A stretch of DNA of 64,000 nucleotides from positions 558,001 to 622,000 of the forward strand of contig CAWGHN010000003.1 in the NCBI GenBank assembly GCA_963822435.1, in the 5' to 3' direction. The first letter of the stretch is position 1. The number at the start of each line of letters is the position of its first letter. The translations under genes were made by a program, and so were the position numbers. The notes beneath the pieces are model-generated. The model searched no databases. It was given only the letters and a program-made list of their open reading frames with translations, and was not told the origin of the DNA. This document shows, one piece after another, positions 52,003 through 60,667 of this stretch. Source of the stretch: JAUYQR01 sp963822435. GTDB lineage: Bacteria; Pseudomonadota; Alphaproteobacteria; Rhodobacterales; Rhodobacteraceae.

Positions 52003-53295
52003 ATGCCGTTTGAAACTCCGGGTAACGCCCCTCGCCGCATCGCCGTTATCGGGGGGGGGATATCCGGCATGGCGGCCGCGCACCTGCTGGCCGACACCAA
52101 CTCTGTCGTCCTGTTCGAGGCCGAGGGCCGCCTTGGCGGCCACGCCCGCACCGTCCTTGCCGGCAAGCGCGGCGATCAGCCGGTCGACACCGGCTTCATC
52201 GTGTTCAACCGCGTAAACTATCCCCACCTTGTGCGCCTGTTCGAAAAGCTCGACGTTCCCGTTACCGAAAGCTCGATGTCCTTCGGCGCTTCGATTGACG
52301 GCGGCCGCGTCGAATACGGCCTTGCCTCGCTTGATGCCATCTTCGCCCAGCGCCGCAACGCCGCGAACCCGCGCTTCCTGCGCATGATCCGCGACATCCT
52401 GCACTTCAACAAAAACGCCGAAGCCGCCGCCACCGACCCCGCCATGACAATCCGCGAGCTTCTGGCTGTCCTTGGCACCGGGTCCTACTTCCGCGATCAT
52501 TACATCACGCCCTTCTCTGGCGCGATCTGGTCGACACCCACGGCGGGCATCCTCGATTTCCCGGCGCAGGCCCTGGTGCGCTTCTTCCGCAACCACGCGC
52601 TCCTTGGCTACGAAGGTCAGCACCAATGGTTCACGGTCAAGGGCGGCTCCATCCAGTATGTCACCCGCCTGCAAACCGCGATGCAGGCCCAAGGCGTCGA
52701 CATCCGCCTCGCCTCGCCCATCGCTGCGGTCAAGCGTGAGGCAGGCTCCGTTCTGGTCCGCGCCATCGGCGGCGAGTGGGAACTGTTCGACGACGTGATC
52801 TTCGCCACCCATTCCGACCAGACGCTGCGCCTGCTGGCCGACCCCACACCAGCGGAAACCGCCGCCCTTTCCGCCGTCCGCTATCAGCCGAACGAGGCGA
52901 TCCTCCATTCCGACACCTCGCTGATGCCGAAATCGCGCAAGGTATGGTCGTCGTGGTCTTATGTCGAACCCAAGGGCGGCGCCGGGTCAAAGATCGACCT
53001 CACCTACTGGATGAACTCGCTGCAACCGATCCCACACGACGATCCCCTGTTCGTCACGCTCAACACCAACCGCGCCATCGACGATCGGCTGGTGCACGAT
53101 GTGACCACCTTCCACCACCCGGTGTTCGACGTGGCCGCGCTCGCCGCGCAGGATACCATCCGCGCAATGAACGGCACCCATTCCACCTGGTTCTGCGGCG
53201 CCTGGATGCGCAACGGCTTTCACGAAGACGGCTTCGCTTCCGCCGTCGACGTGGTCGAGGCGATGGGCCGCCTGCCGATGCTTCAGGCCGCCTGA
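52003..53295 (+). CDS. FAD-dependent amine oxidase-like protein (RSP1091 homolog)
   Basis: This 430-residue flavoprotein has the dinucleotide-binding IAVIGGGISGMAAAHLL at about 13-29, FEAEGRLGGHARTV, and a C-terminal WFCGAWMRNGFHEDGFASAV. It is first in the operon that corresponds to RSP1091-1087 of R. sphaeroides, a direct RpoE target. As I recall, products of that operon take part in furan fatty acid formation and in ChrR turnover; I cannot fix this protein's exact step. The ATG at 52003 follows AGGGAA. Confidence 0.88.
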   Translation: MPFETPGNAPRRIAVIGGGISGMAAAHLLADTNSVVLFEAEGRLGGHARTVLAGKRGDQPVDTGFIVFNRVNYPHLVRLFEKLDVPVTESSMSFGASIDGGRVEYGLASLDAIFAQRRNAANPRFLRMIRDILHFNKNAEAAATDPAMTIRELLAVLGTGSYFRDHYITPFSGAIWSTPTAGILDFPAQALVRFFRNHALLGYEGQHQWFTVKGGSIQYVTRLQTAMQAQGVDIRLASPIAAVKREAGSVLVRAIGGEWELFDDVIFATHSDQTLRLLADPTPAETAALSAVRYQPNEAILHSDTSLMPKSRKVWSSWSYVEPKGGAGSKIDLTYWMNSLQPIPHDDPLFVTLNTNRAIDDRLVHDVTTFHHPVFDVAALAAQDTIRAMNGTHSTWFCGAWMRNGFHEDGFASAVDVVEAMGRLPMLQAA

Positions 53296-54044
53296 TGCAG
53301 GTCGAACGGATCAGGGGAGAGACGTTCCACGGTCGCAAGGGCGCCGTGCAAAACGCCTTCCGCTACTCCGTCGATTACGTTCTGCTCGACCCGGACCGCG
53401 CGAAAGGCCCGCGCCTGTTCTCACGCAACGCCCGCAACCTTTTTTCGGTGCATGACACCGATCACGGCGGCAGCCCCGGCCAGGGTCGCGGCACCGCATG
53501 GGTGCGCGAAGTGCTGGCCGAACACAGGCTTTCCGGCGATCACCGCATCCTTCTCCTCGCCCAGCCCCGCGTCATGGGCCACGTCTTCAACCCGGTCAGC
53601 TTCTGGCTCTGCTACGACCACCTCGGCCACCTCCGCGCCGCGATTGCCGAGGTGACGAACACCTATGGCGACCGCCACTCCTACCTCTGCCACCGCGATG
53701 ACCGCGCGCCGATCACCCGCGAAGACACGATCCGCGCCCGCAAGATCTTCCACGTCTCGCCGTTCCAGCCCGTCGAAGGCGCCTATGCCTTCCGCTTTGA
53801 CATCCGCGCAGACCGTATCGGCATCTGGATCGACTACACCACCCAATCGGGCGGCCTGTTCACCAACCTGACCGGCCCGCGCACCCCCCTGACCACCGCC
53901 GGCATCCTCGCCACCTGCCTCCGCCGCCCGTTCGGCTCGCGCCGGGTTCTGGCGCTGATCCACTGGCAGGCACTGAAGCTGGCTCTGAAGCGGGTAAAGT
54001 TCCACAACCGCCCACTGCCACCAAACGAAGACGTCACAAGATGA
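53295..54044 (+). CDS. DUF1365 protein (RSP1090 homolog)
   Basis: This 249-residue protein matches DUF1365 (FHGRKGAVQNAFRYSVDYVLLD, GHVFNPVSFWLCYD, ARKIFHVSPFQPVEGAYAF). The biochemical activity is unknown; the gene nearly always follows the FAD oxidoreductase gene. Its ATG shares one base with the upstream stop (TGATG). In R. sphaeroides the counterpart was implicated in the singlet-oxygen response, from recollection. Confidence 0.87.
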   Translation: MQVERIRGETFHGRKGAVQNAFRYSVDYVLLDPDRAKGPRLFSRNARNLFSVHDTDHGGSPGQGRGTAWVREVLAEHRLSGDHRILLLAQPRVMGHVFNPVSFWLCYDHLGHLRAAIAEVTNTYGDRHSYLCHRDDRAPITREDTIRARKIFHVSPFQPVEGAYAFRFDIRADRIGIWIDYTTQSGGLFTNLTGPRTPLTTAGILATCLRRPFGSRRVLALIHWQALKLALKRVKFHNRPLPPNEDVTR

Positions 54045-55300
54045 CGGGCTCTGCGGGCCTGCCGGCGTGGTCGCTGTTCGCGGCCCTGATCGCCGCCGCC
54101 GGTCTGCCGATCTACATCCATGCGCCCAAGTTCTACGTCGACAGCTACGGCGTCTCCCTCGCCGCGCTTGGTGTAACTCTTGCGCTCCTGCGCCTCTTTG
54201 ACGTGGTGCAAGACCCGATCCTCGGCTGGCTGGCCGAGGCTGGCCGTGCCAACCGCGCCCTCTGGGTCGCCCTCGCAACCGCCATCATGGCACTCTCCAT
54301 GCTCGGCCTCTTCGCCGTCACCCCGCCGATTGCGCCGCTCCTGTGGTTCGCGCTTACCCTCACCGGCCTCTTCTCCGCCTTTTCGTTCCTCACCATCTGC
54401 TTTTACGCCGAAGGCGTCGCCAAGGCCGCGACCCTCGGCCCGCAAGGCCACATCCGCCTCGCCGGCTGGCGTGAAGGCGGCTCGCTCCTCGGCGTCTCCC
54501 TCGCCGCCGTTGCCCCCGTGGCCCTCGCCAGTGTCACGTCCACACCCTTCGCGCTTTTCGCCGCCCTCTTCACCGCCCTCGCCATCACCGCCACCCTGGC
54601 GATGCGCGCGAACTGGGGCATGGGCGCGCGCCTGCCCACCACCAACCCCATTGCCCTCTTCCGCCCCGCCCTGTCCGACCCGCTCGCCCGCCGCCTCCTC
54701 CTGATTGCGCTCCTGAACGCCTCCCCCGTCGCCGTCACCTCCACCCTCTTTCTCTTCTTCGTCGAAAGCCGCCTCGCCGCCCCCGGCCTCGAAGGCCCGC
54801 TCCTCCTCCTCTTCTTCCTCTCCGCCGCCGCCTCCACCCCGGTCTGGAGCCGTCTTGCCCAGACCTATGGCGCGAAACCCACCCTCCTGGCCGCGATGAC
54901 CCTTGCCATTCTGGCCTTCCTCTGGACCGCCACCCTCTCCACCGGCGACACCATCGCTTTCGCCATCATCTGTGCGACGTCCGGCGCCGCCCTTGGCGCC
55001 GACCTGACCCTCCTCCCCGCCATCTTTGCCCGCCGCCTCGCGCAAATCGGCCAGGGGGGCGAGGCTGCCGCCTTCGGCCTGTGGTCCTTCGTCTCGAAAC
55101 TCTCCCTCGCCCTCGCCGCTGCCACGATTCTCCCCGCGCTCGACCGCGCCGGCTTCACCCCGGGCGCCCCGAACACCGAATCCGCGCTTTTCACCCTCAC
55201 ATTGATCTATGCGGCATTGCCTTGCGTATTGAAAATGATGGCAATCACGCTTCTTGCCCGAACCACTGTCCCGGACCCCATCGAAGGCACCGCCCAATGA
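54041..55300 (+). CDS. MFS/GPH-type transporter (RSP1089 homolog)
   Basis: This 419-residue protein has about 12 hydrophobic helices and the loop RLFDVVQDPILGWLAEAGR, typical of sugar/cation symporter-like MFS members. Within this operon it may move or flip a lipid-related product; the substrate is unknown. Start and stop overlap the neighbours by four bases. Confidence 0.83.
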   Translation: MTGSAGLPAWSLFAALIAAAGLPIYIHAPKFYVDSYGVSLAALGVTLALLRLFDVVQDPILGWLAEAGRANRALWVALATAIMALSMLGLFAVTPPIAPLLWFALTLTGLFSAFSFLTICFYAEGVAKAATLGPQGHIRLAGWREGGSLLGVSLAAVAPVALASVTSTPFALFAALFTALAITATLAMRANWGMGARLPTTNPIALFRPALSDPLARRLLLIALLNASPVAVTSTLFLFFVESRLAAPGLEGPLLLLFFLSAAASTPVWSRLAQTYGAKPTLLAAMTLAILAFLWTATLSTGDTIAFAIICATSGAALGADLTLLPAIFARRLAQIGQGGEAAAFGLWSFVSKLSLALAAATILPALDRAGFTPGAPNTESALFTLTLIYAALPCVLKMMAITLLARTTVPDPIEGTAQ

Positions 55301-55875
55301 CCACCTTCGCCGCCCTTCTGACGGGTGCCCTCCTCGTGCTCGGCGCATTCCTTTTGCGCAGCCGCTACGCCGCCTTCCCTGCCCAACGCTCCACCGATTA
55401 CGCGCGTGGCCCGCAGTTCGACCTGCGGACCCACCTCTCCGGCCCAATCCTTTGCGAAGGCGTGATCTACGGCCCCACCGGCCGCGTGACCTCGCGCTTC
55501 GTGGCCGACATGCACGGCACATGGGATGGCAACACCGGCACGCTGGCCGAAACCTTCCGCTACGACAGCGGCACCGTCCAAGACCGCGCCTGGACCATGC
55601 GCCTTGGCAACGACGGCAACATCGCCGCCACCGCCCCCGATGTCGTCGGCACCGGCACCGGCCGCGCCGAAGGTTCCGCCGTGGTGCTGCGCTACCGCAT
55701 CAAGCTCACGCCCGAAGCCGGCGGTCACGAATTGGACGTGATCGACTGGATGTATCTGATGGACAACGGCACCATCATGAACCGCTCGCAGTTCCGCAAG
55801 TTCGGCATCAAGGTCGCCGAGCTTGTCGCCACAATGCGCCGCGTCCCGGCCCCGATGGGCACTCCCGCGGAATGA
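55297..55875 (+). CDS. DUF3833 protein (RSP1088 homolog)
   Basis: This 192-residue protein has an N-terminal membrane helix or signal anchor (about 4-22) and a beta-rich DUF3833 domain (FDLRTHLSGPILCEGVIYG, GRVTSRFVADMHGTWDG, DWMYLMDNGTIMNRSQFRKFG). It probably faces the periplasm. The lipocalin-like pattern would suit binding of a lipid, which is inference. The ATG at 55297 overlaps the MFS gene stop. Confidence 0.82.
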   Translation: MTTFAALLTGALLVLGAFLLRSRYAAFPAQRSTDYARGPQFDLRTHLSGPILCEGVIYGPTGRVTSRFVADMHGTWDGNTGTLAETFRYDSGTVQDRAWTMRLGNDGNIAATAPDVVGTGTGRAEGSAVVLRYRIKLTPEAGGHELDVIDWMYLMDNGTIMNRSQFRKFGIKVAELVATMRRVPAPMGTPAE

Positions 55876-56612
55876 GAGATTTCAACGGCAAACGCTACTG
55901 GCTCGTCGGGGCCTCCGAAGGCCTCGGGCTCGCCCTCGCCCATAAACTCAGCGCCGCCGGGGCCGATCTGATCCTTTCGGCCCGCAACCCCGAAACCCTC
56001 GCCGCCGCCGTAGCCAGCCTTCCCGGCAAGGCCACTGCCCTCCCCCTCGACGTCGGTTCGCCCGACAGTGTCACCGCCGCCGCCGCCGCCCTCGGCCCGA
56101 TTGACGGCGTGGTCTTCCTTGCCGGTGTCTACTGGCCCGTGGACGCCAAGGCCTGGGACGCAACTCAGGTCGAAACCATGTGCGATATCAACTTCACCGG
56201 CTGCGCCCGCATCATCGGCGCAGCCCTCCCCGGCATGGTCGCCCGCGGCACGGGCCACGTCGTCATCACCGGCTCGCTCTCGGGCTTCCGCGGCCTGCCC
56301 GGCGCCATCGGCTACGCCGCCTCCAAGGCCGGCACGATGGTTCTCGCCGAATCGCTTTACGCCGACCTGCGCCGCACCGGCATCACGGTCCAACTCGCCA
56401 ACCCCGGCTTCATCAAGACCCGCCTCACCGCCAAGAACGACTTCACCATGCCGTTCATCATGGAACCTGAAGCCGCCGCCGACATCATGTTCCGCCACAT
56501 GATGACCGACCGCTTCAAGATCAGCTTCCCCACCCTCTTCAGCCTGCTTTTCCGGGGCGGCCAGTTCCTGCCCGACTGGCTCTACTACCGGATGTTCCCG
56601 CCGAACCCCTGA
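55872..56612 (+). CDS. Short-chain dehydrogenase (RSP1087 homolog)
   Basis: This 246-residue SDR has the cofactor turn GASEGLGLA, the catalytic Ser in ITGSLSG and YAASK. It is the last gene of the RpoE-controlled operon and overlaps the DUF3833 gene by four bases. A hydrophobic C-terminal stretch (FSLLFRGGQFLPDWLYYRMF) suggests membrane association, consistent with a lipid substrate. Confidence 0.88.
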   Translation: MRDFNGKRYWLVGASEGLGLALAHKLSAAGADLILSARNPETLAAAVASLPGKATALPLDVGSPDSVTAAAAALGPIDGVVFLAGVYWPVDAKAWDATQVETMCDINFTGCARIIGAALPGMVARGTGHVVITGSLSGFRGLPGAIGYAASKAGTMVLAESLYADLRRTGITVQLANPGFIKTRLTAKNDFTMPFIMEPEAAADIMFRHMMTDRFKISFPTLFSLLFRGGQFLPDWLYYRMFPPNP

Positions 56613-56615
56613 TTT

Positions 56616-56667
56616 GCTCTTTTCGCAAATACTCCACGGGAGGTCCGGAGGGTGTGAAACCCTCCGG
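56616..56667 (-). terminator. Terminator-like hairpin repeat after rsmB
   Basis: CCGGAGGG at 56645-56652 pairs with CCCTCCGG at 56660-56667 around TGTGAAA, 16 bases beyond the rsmB stop. The downstream T-run on the minus strand is weaker here (GTATTTGCGAAAAG). The stem and loop match the copy at 50503-50525 exactly. Confidence 0.7.
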
Positions 56668-56683
56668 GGTCAGCCAAGCGCAC

Positions 56684-57916
56684 TCACGCCCGAAGCCGCG
56701 CCATGAAGAACCCGTCCATCCCACCACGCTCCGCCCAGTAGTCCGGCCTGAGCCGCAAACCGCCCGCATCGGTCCACCAGCCCGGCTCCACGCCCGCCAA
56801 CTCCACCCGCTCCACCGCCAGCCCCGGATGCCGCTCCAGCGCCGCCGCAAGCTGCGCCTCGCCCTCCTCCGGCAACAGCGAGCAGGTCGAGAACACCAGC
56901 CGCCCGCCCGGCTTCAGCCACCCCAGAGCCCGGTCCAGCAACGCCGCCTGCAACGCCACCAGCCCTGCAACCTCCGACCCGTCCTTCACGAACGGCAGGT
57001 CCGGATGCCGCCGGATTGTCCCCGTGGCGGAACACGGCGCATCCAGCAAGATCGCGTCGAACGCCGCCTCCGGCTCCCACTGCAAGGCATCCGCCACCAC
57101 CAGCGTCGCGGTCAGCCCGGTCCGCGCAAGGTTTTCCGCCACCCGCGCCATCCGCGGTCCGGAAATGTCCAAGGCCACAACCTCGGCCCCCGCATCGGCC
57201 AGTTGCATCGTCTTGCCACCCGGCGCCGCGCACAGGTCCAGAACCCGCTCGCCCGGCTTTACGTCCAGCAGCCGCGTTACCAGCGCCGCCGCCGCGTCCT
57301 GCACCCACCACGCGCCCTCGGCGAACCCCGGCAGCGCGGTCAATTGCCCGGCCTCGCTCAACCGCAAACTCCCCGTCGGCAACACCTCGCCCTCCGGTGC
57401 CACGCGCCCGGTGCGCAGCGTCAGGTCGATCGGCGGATGCCCGGCCTGCACCGCCTCGATCGCCTCAACCACCTCGCGCCCGTGCAGATGCACCAGCGGC
57501 TGGCGCAACCAGCGCGGCAACCTCTGCGGCGGCAGCCCGTCCAAGATACCTTCCTCCGGCACCGCCCGCAGCACCGCGTTCACCAACCCCGCCAGATGAA
57601 CCGTGCGCTTGCCGCGCCGCACCATCTCCACCGCCGCGTTGACCACGCCGTGCGCCGGCGCGCCCATCGCGCGTTCCGTCACCGCCAGCCGCAGCACGTT
57701 CATCACCATAAGGGGCGGCGCCTTGCGCAGATGCTTTGCCAAAACCCGGTCCACCGGCTCCAGATGCCGCAGCACATCCGCTGCCAGCCGCATCGCCCGC
57801 GCACGGTCGCTGGCCGGCAGCTCTGGCTCCGCCAGATCGGCCAGCATCCGCCCGTCACCCAGCACGGCACCCAGCAGTTCCACTGCCGCCGCCCGTGCGG
57901 CCACACCTTCGGCCAT
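56684..57916 (-). CDS. rsmB: RsmB-family 16S rRNA (cytosine-5) methyltransferase
   Basis: This 410-residue protein has an N-terminal NusB-like domain (about 1-140). The SAM-dependent Fmu/NOL1 methyltransferase domain shows LCAAPGGKTMQLAD, LDAPCSATGTIRRHPD and the catalytic Cys in FSTCSLLPEEGE. It is expected to methylate C967 of 16S rRNA. The ATG at 57916 with AAGGGG upstream is preferred over the GTG six codons earlier. It is divergent from the SDHAF4-like gene. Confidence 0.92.
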   Translation of the reverse strand: MAEGVAARAAAVELLGAVLGDGRMLADLAEPELPASDRARAMRLAADVLRHLEPVDRVLAKHLRKAPPLMVMNVLRLAVTERAMGAPAHGVVNAAVEMVRRGKRTVHLAGLVNAVLRAVPEEGILDGLPPQRLPRWLRQPLVHLHGREVVEAIEAVQAGHPPIDLTLRTGRVAPEGEVLPTGSLRLSEAGQLTALPGFAEGAWWVQDAAAALVTRLLDVKPGERVLDLCAAPGGKTMQLADAGAEVVALDISGPRMARVAENLARTGLTATLVVADALQWEPEAAFDAILLDAPCSATGTIRRHPDLPFVKDGSEVAGLVALQAALLDRALGWLKPGGRLVFSTCSLLPEEGEAQLAAALERHPGLAVERVELAGVEPGWWTDAGGLRLRPDYWAERGGMDGFFMARLRA

Positions 57917-57984
57917 GCCGTTCCCCTTGTTCACGTCTGGTTGCGGCGTATATCAGGCTGGATACCGGCACAAGGATTGCCCCG

Positions 57985-58158
57985 ATGGACGACCAAGACT
58001 TGCCCCCTGCTGCCAAACGTGCCCTTGCCGAAGCCGATGCCCGCCGCAAGGCGGCTGACGCGCAAGCGGCGCGGCCCACCGAACTTGGGGGCCGCAAAGG
58101 CCCCGAGCCCGTCCGCTACGGTGATTGGGAGAAAAAGGGTCTGGCGATAGACTTCTAG
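57985..58158 (+). CDS. DUF1674/SDHAF4-like protein
   Basis: This 57-residue protein ends in GGRKGPEPVRYGDWEKKGLA-I-D-F, the signature of the DUF1674 family related to mitochondrial SDHAF4, an assembly factor for the flavoprotein subunit of succinate dehydrogenase. The N-terminal half is Ala/Lys-rich and probably flexible. Its 3' end overlaps the convergent gene by four bases. Confidence 0.87.
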   Translation: MDDQDLPPAAKRALAEADARRKAADAQAARPTELGGRKGPEPVRYGDWEKKGLAIDF

Positions 58159-58520
58159 CGCAGCTTGAACGACGCGCTGTCACCGTTGCCGCGGTCGACC
58201 GTGAACCGCACCTTGTCAGCCCCCTCCGTCTCGACAAGCTGGCAGTCGTAGCCGATCTCCATCCCGCTCCAGTCCATCTCGCGGCAGAAGTATCCGTCCT
58301 CCCACGCCCAGGACCCGGTGATGTCCCACCCAAGCGCCCGACCCTTGATCTGCCCATCGGGCAGCACATTGAGCGTCAGGTTGTAAAGCCCGATCCGCAG
58401 ATCCCGCCCCTCGACCAAAGACAGGAACTCGGTCTTTTCCCGCACTGGCGCGAAATCGTTCGCGGCAACCGGAAGCGCGGCAAGCATGGCAGCAAACGAA
58501 AATGCAGAAACACGCAGCAT
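58155..58520 (-). CDS. Secreted protein of unknown function
   Basis: This 121-residue protein has a clear Sec signal peptide cleaved after about VAA at residues 18-20. The small beta-rich domain has two Cys (CREMDW and DCQLVE) that may form a disulfide. Family not recognised. It is a single gene with a TATAAT-containing promoter candidate 40 bases upstream. Confidence 0.65.
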   Translation of the reverse strand: MLRVSAFSFAAMLAALPVAANDFAPVREKTEFLSLVEGRDLRIGLYNLTLNVLPDGQIKGRALGWDITGSWAWEDGYFCREMDWSGMEIGYDCQLVETEGADKVRFTVDRGNGDSASFKLR

Positions 58521-58561
58521 GATGACCCCGATCAGAAATCCGGCGGAAACTGTTTGACCGG

Positions 58562-58591
58562 ATTATACGCCAAGGAATCCTAACCGGATCA
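58562..58591 (-). promoter_or_regulatory. Promoter candidate of the secreted protein gene
   Basis: On the minus strand TGATCC (58591-58586) is followed after 18 bases by TATAAT (58567-58562). The -10 is a perfect sigma-70 hexamer, while the -35 and spacing match the RpoE-type promoters at 51.9 kb. Either sigma could use it. Confidence 0.5.
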
Positions 58592-58599
58592 CAACGCCG

Positions 58600-59409
58600 T
58601 CAAAGCCCCAGCACATCCATCATGTCGTACTGCCCCGGTTTCCTGCCCTGCCCCCAGACCGCCGCCCGCAGCGCCCCGCGCGCAAACACTGTCCGATCGG
58701 TCGCGATGTGGCGCAGCACGATCCGCTCGCCATCGGCGGCAAAGATCACGTCATGCTCGCCCACGATATCGCCGCCCCGAATGGCCGAAAACCCGATCGT
58801 CCCCCGCTCCCGCGCCCCGGTGATCCCGTCACGCCCTGACACCCGCGCCTCGGCCAAGGCCACGCCCCGCCCCTCCGCCGCCGCCTCACCCAGCATCAGC
58901 GCGGTGCCCGAGGGCGCGTCCACTTTCATCCGGTGATGCGCCTCGACGATCTCGATATCCCAGTCCGCATCCAGCGCCTCGGCCACCTTCCGCGTCAGCC
59001 GGGTCAGCAGGTTCACCCCCAGCGACATGTTCCCCGCCCGCACGATCACCGCATGGCGGGCCGCCGCCTCGATCCGCGCCAGATGCGCCGCCTCCAGCCC
59101 GGTTGTGCCGATCACATGCACCGCCCGCGCCTGCGCCGCGAGTGCCGCAAACTCCACCGTCGCGGCGGGCGAGGTGAAATCCACCACCGCCTGCGCGCGC
59201 GCAAAGGCCTCCAACGGATCGTCGGTCACCACCACGCCCAGCGCGGCCCCGCCCATCGCTTCGCCCACATCCCGCCCAACCCACGCATGACCAGCCCGCT
59301 CCACGCAAGCGACCAGCCGCGCCTTGTCCGACGCCTGCACCATGCGGATCAGCATTTGCCCCATCCGCCCCGACGCACCCGTGATCACGATCCCCGGCAG
59401 TTCACTCAT
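58600..59409 (-). CDS. dapB: 4-hydroxy-tetrahydrodipicolinate reductase
   Basis: DapB reduces HTPA to tetrahydrodipicolinate in the diaminopimelate and lysine pathway. At 269 residues it has the N-terminal VITGASGRMGQML cofactor turn and the signature EAHHRMKVDAPSGTALMLGE with the catalytic His pair and Lys. It lies divergent from rbfA, with 84 bases between the starts. Confidence 0.97.
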   Translation of the reverse strand: MSELPGIVITGASGRMGQMLIRMVQASDKARLVACVERAGHAWVGRDVGEAMGGAALGVVVTDDPLEAFARAQAVVDFTSPAATVEFAALAAQARAVHVIGTTGLEAAHLARIEAAARHAVIVRAGNMSLGVNLLTRLTRKVAEALDADWDIEIVEAHHRMKVDAPSGTALMLGEAAAEGRGVALAEARVSGRDGITGARERGTIGFSAIRGGDIVGEHDVIFAADGERIVLRHIATDRTVFARGALRAAVWGQGRKPGQYDMMDVLGL

Positions 59410-59493
59410 CGCAAGCCCCCCATTTCTCCCGTCCTAGCGCCTTCACGCCCCGCACAAAAGCCCGGCGTTGCGGGCGCGGTCGAAACAGCCTAC

Positions 59494-59937
59494 ATGACCC
59501 GAATGTCAGCCAAACGCTTCAACACCTCCGGCCCCTCGCAACGCCAGCTTCGTGTCGGCGAACTGATCCGTCGCACGCTGGCCGATGTCCTGAATCGGGG
59601 CGAGATTCACGACACCGCCCTCTCGGCCATGTCGATCACCGTGGGCGAGGTGTCCGTCTCCGCCGATCTCAAGATCGCCACCGTCTACGTCATGCCCCTG
59701 ATGGGCTCTGTCCCGATCGCCGAGGCCGTTGCCGCCCTCGCGCGCAACAAGGGCGAACTGCGCCACCGCATCAGCCAGGAACTCACGCTGAAGCACGCGC
59801 CCGACCTGCGCTTCCGCGCCGATGAAACCTTCGACCGGCTCGACGAATCCCGCCGCCTCTTCTCCAACCCCACCGTTCAGCGTGATGTCGCCGCCCCCGA
59901 AAGCCTCCCCGATACCACCCCCGACGAGGATGCCTGA
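59494..59937 (+). CDS. rbfA: 30S ribosome-binding factor A
   Basis: RbfA assists late maturation of the 30S subunit. This 147-residue protein shows SQRQLRVGELIRRTLADVL, ITVGEVSVSADLKIATVYV and LRFRADETFDRLDE. An ATG three codons further in (59503) is an equally possible start, since no strong ribosome site is visible. It is followed directly by the glycosidase gene and truB. Confidence 0.94.
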   Translation: MTRMSAKRFNTSGPSQRQLRVGELIRRTLADVLNRGEIHDTALSAMSITVGEVSVSADLKIATVYVMPLMGSVPIAEAVAALARNKGELRHRISQELTLKHAPDLRFRADETFDRLDESRRLFSNPTVQRDVAAPESLPDTTPDEDA

Positions 59938-60663
59938 ATGCTCCTCCGTCTGCTGGGTCTCCTGCTCCTGACCCCCGCGCTTGCCCAGGCTGCAGACTGC
60001 CGCGACACCACCTTCGACGGCGCCTCCTACACCCTCTGCGACGTTGCAATCACCGAAGACCTGCGCCTCTTCCACAGTGGCCCCGATGGCCCCTACGGCA
60101 GCTTCGCCAACATCAACGGCGCACTTGAGGCCGAAAACCAGACTCTCGGCTTTGCCATGAACGCCGGCATGTATCACCGCGATCTCGCCCCGGTCGGCCT
60201 CTACATCGAAGACGGCACCCAGACCGCCCGCCTCGTCACCCGCGACGGCCCCGGCAACTTCGGCCTCCTGCCGAACGGCGTCTTCTGCATCGCCGAAACC
60301 TTCCGCGTGATCGAAAGCCGAACCTTCCGCGACGAAGCCCCCGACTGCCGTTTCGCCACCCAGTCCGGCCCGATGCTGGTGCTGAACGGCAAGCTTCACC
60401 CCAAGCTCCTGCCCACCAGCGACAGCACCTACATCCGCAACGGCGTCGGCGTCAGCGCCGACGGCACCCGCGCGGTCTTCGCCATCTCCAACGATCCGGT
60501 CACCTTTCACAGCTTCGCCCGCCTCTTTCGCGATGAACTCGGCCTCTCCGACGCGCTTTACTTCGATGGCAACATCTCTCGCCTCTATGCCCCCACCCTC
60601 AACCGCCATGACGGCGGCTTCCCGATGGGGCCGATCGTCGGAACCGTCGTCCCGAAAGGCTGA
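59938..60663 (+). CDS. Phosphodiester glycosidase (DUF2233/NAGPA) family protein
   Basis: This 241-residue secreted protein has a signal peptide ending at about ALAQA (residue 18) and the DUF2233 pattern GFAMNAGMY, RDGPGNFGLLPNGVF, ATQSGPMLVLNGKLHP and ALYFDGNISRLY. Family members cleave sugar-phosphodiester links, perhaps in envelope polymers; the substrate is unknown. It begins at the base after the rbfA stop (TGAATG). Confidence 0.87.
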   Translation: MLLRLLGLLLLTPALAQAADCRDTTFDGASYTLCDVAITEDLRLFHSGPDGPYGSFANINGALEAENQTLGFAMNAGMYHRDLAPVGLYIEDGTQTARLVTRDGPGNFGLLPNGVFCIAETFRVIESRTFRDEAPDCRFATQSGPMLVLNGKLHPKLLPTSDSTYIRNGVGVSADGTRAVFAISNDPVTFHSFARLFRDELGLSDALYFDGNISRLYAPTLNRHDGGFPMGPIVGTVVPKG

Positions 60664-60667
60664 TCCC

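Noticed and set aside
53834..55522. Minus-strand open frame opposite the MFS and DUF3833 genes
   Set aside because: Gly/Glu/Arg-rich shadow of membrane-protein codons; the plus-strand genes are coupled and family-matched.
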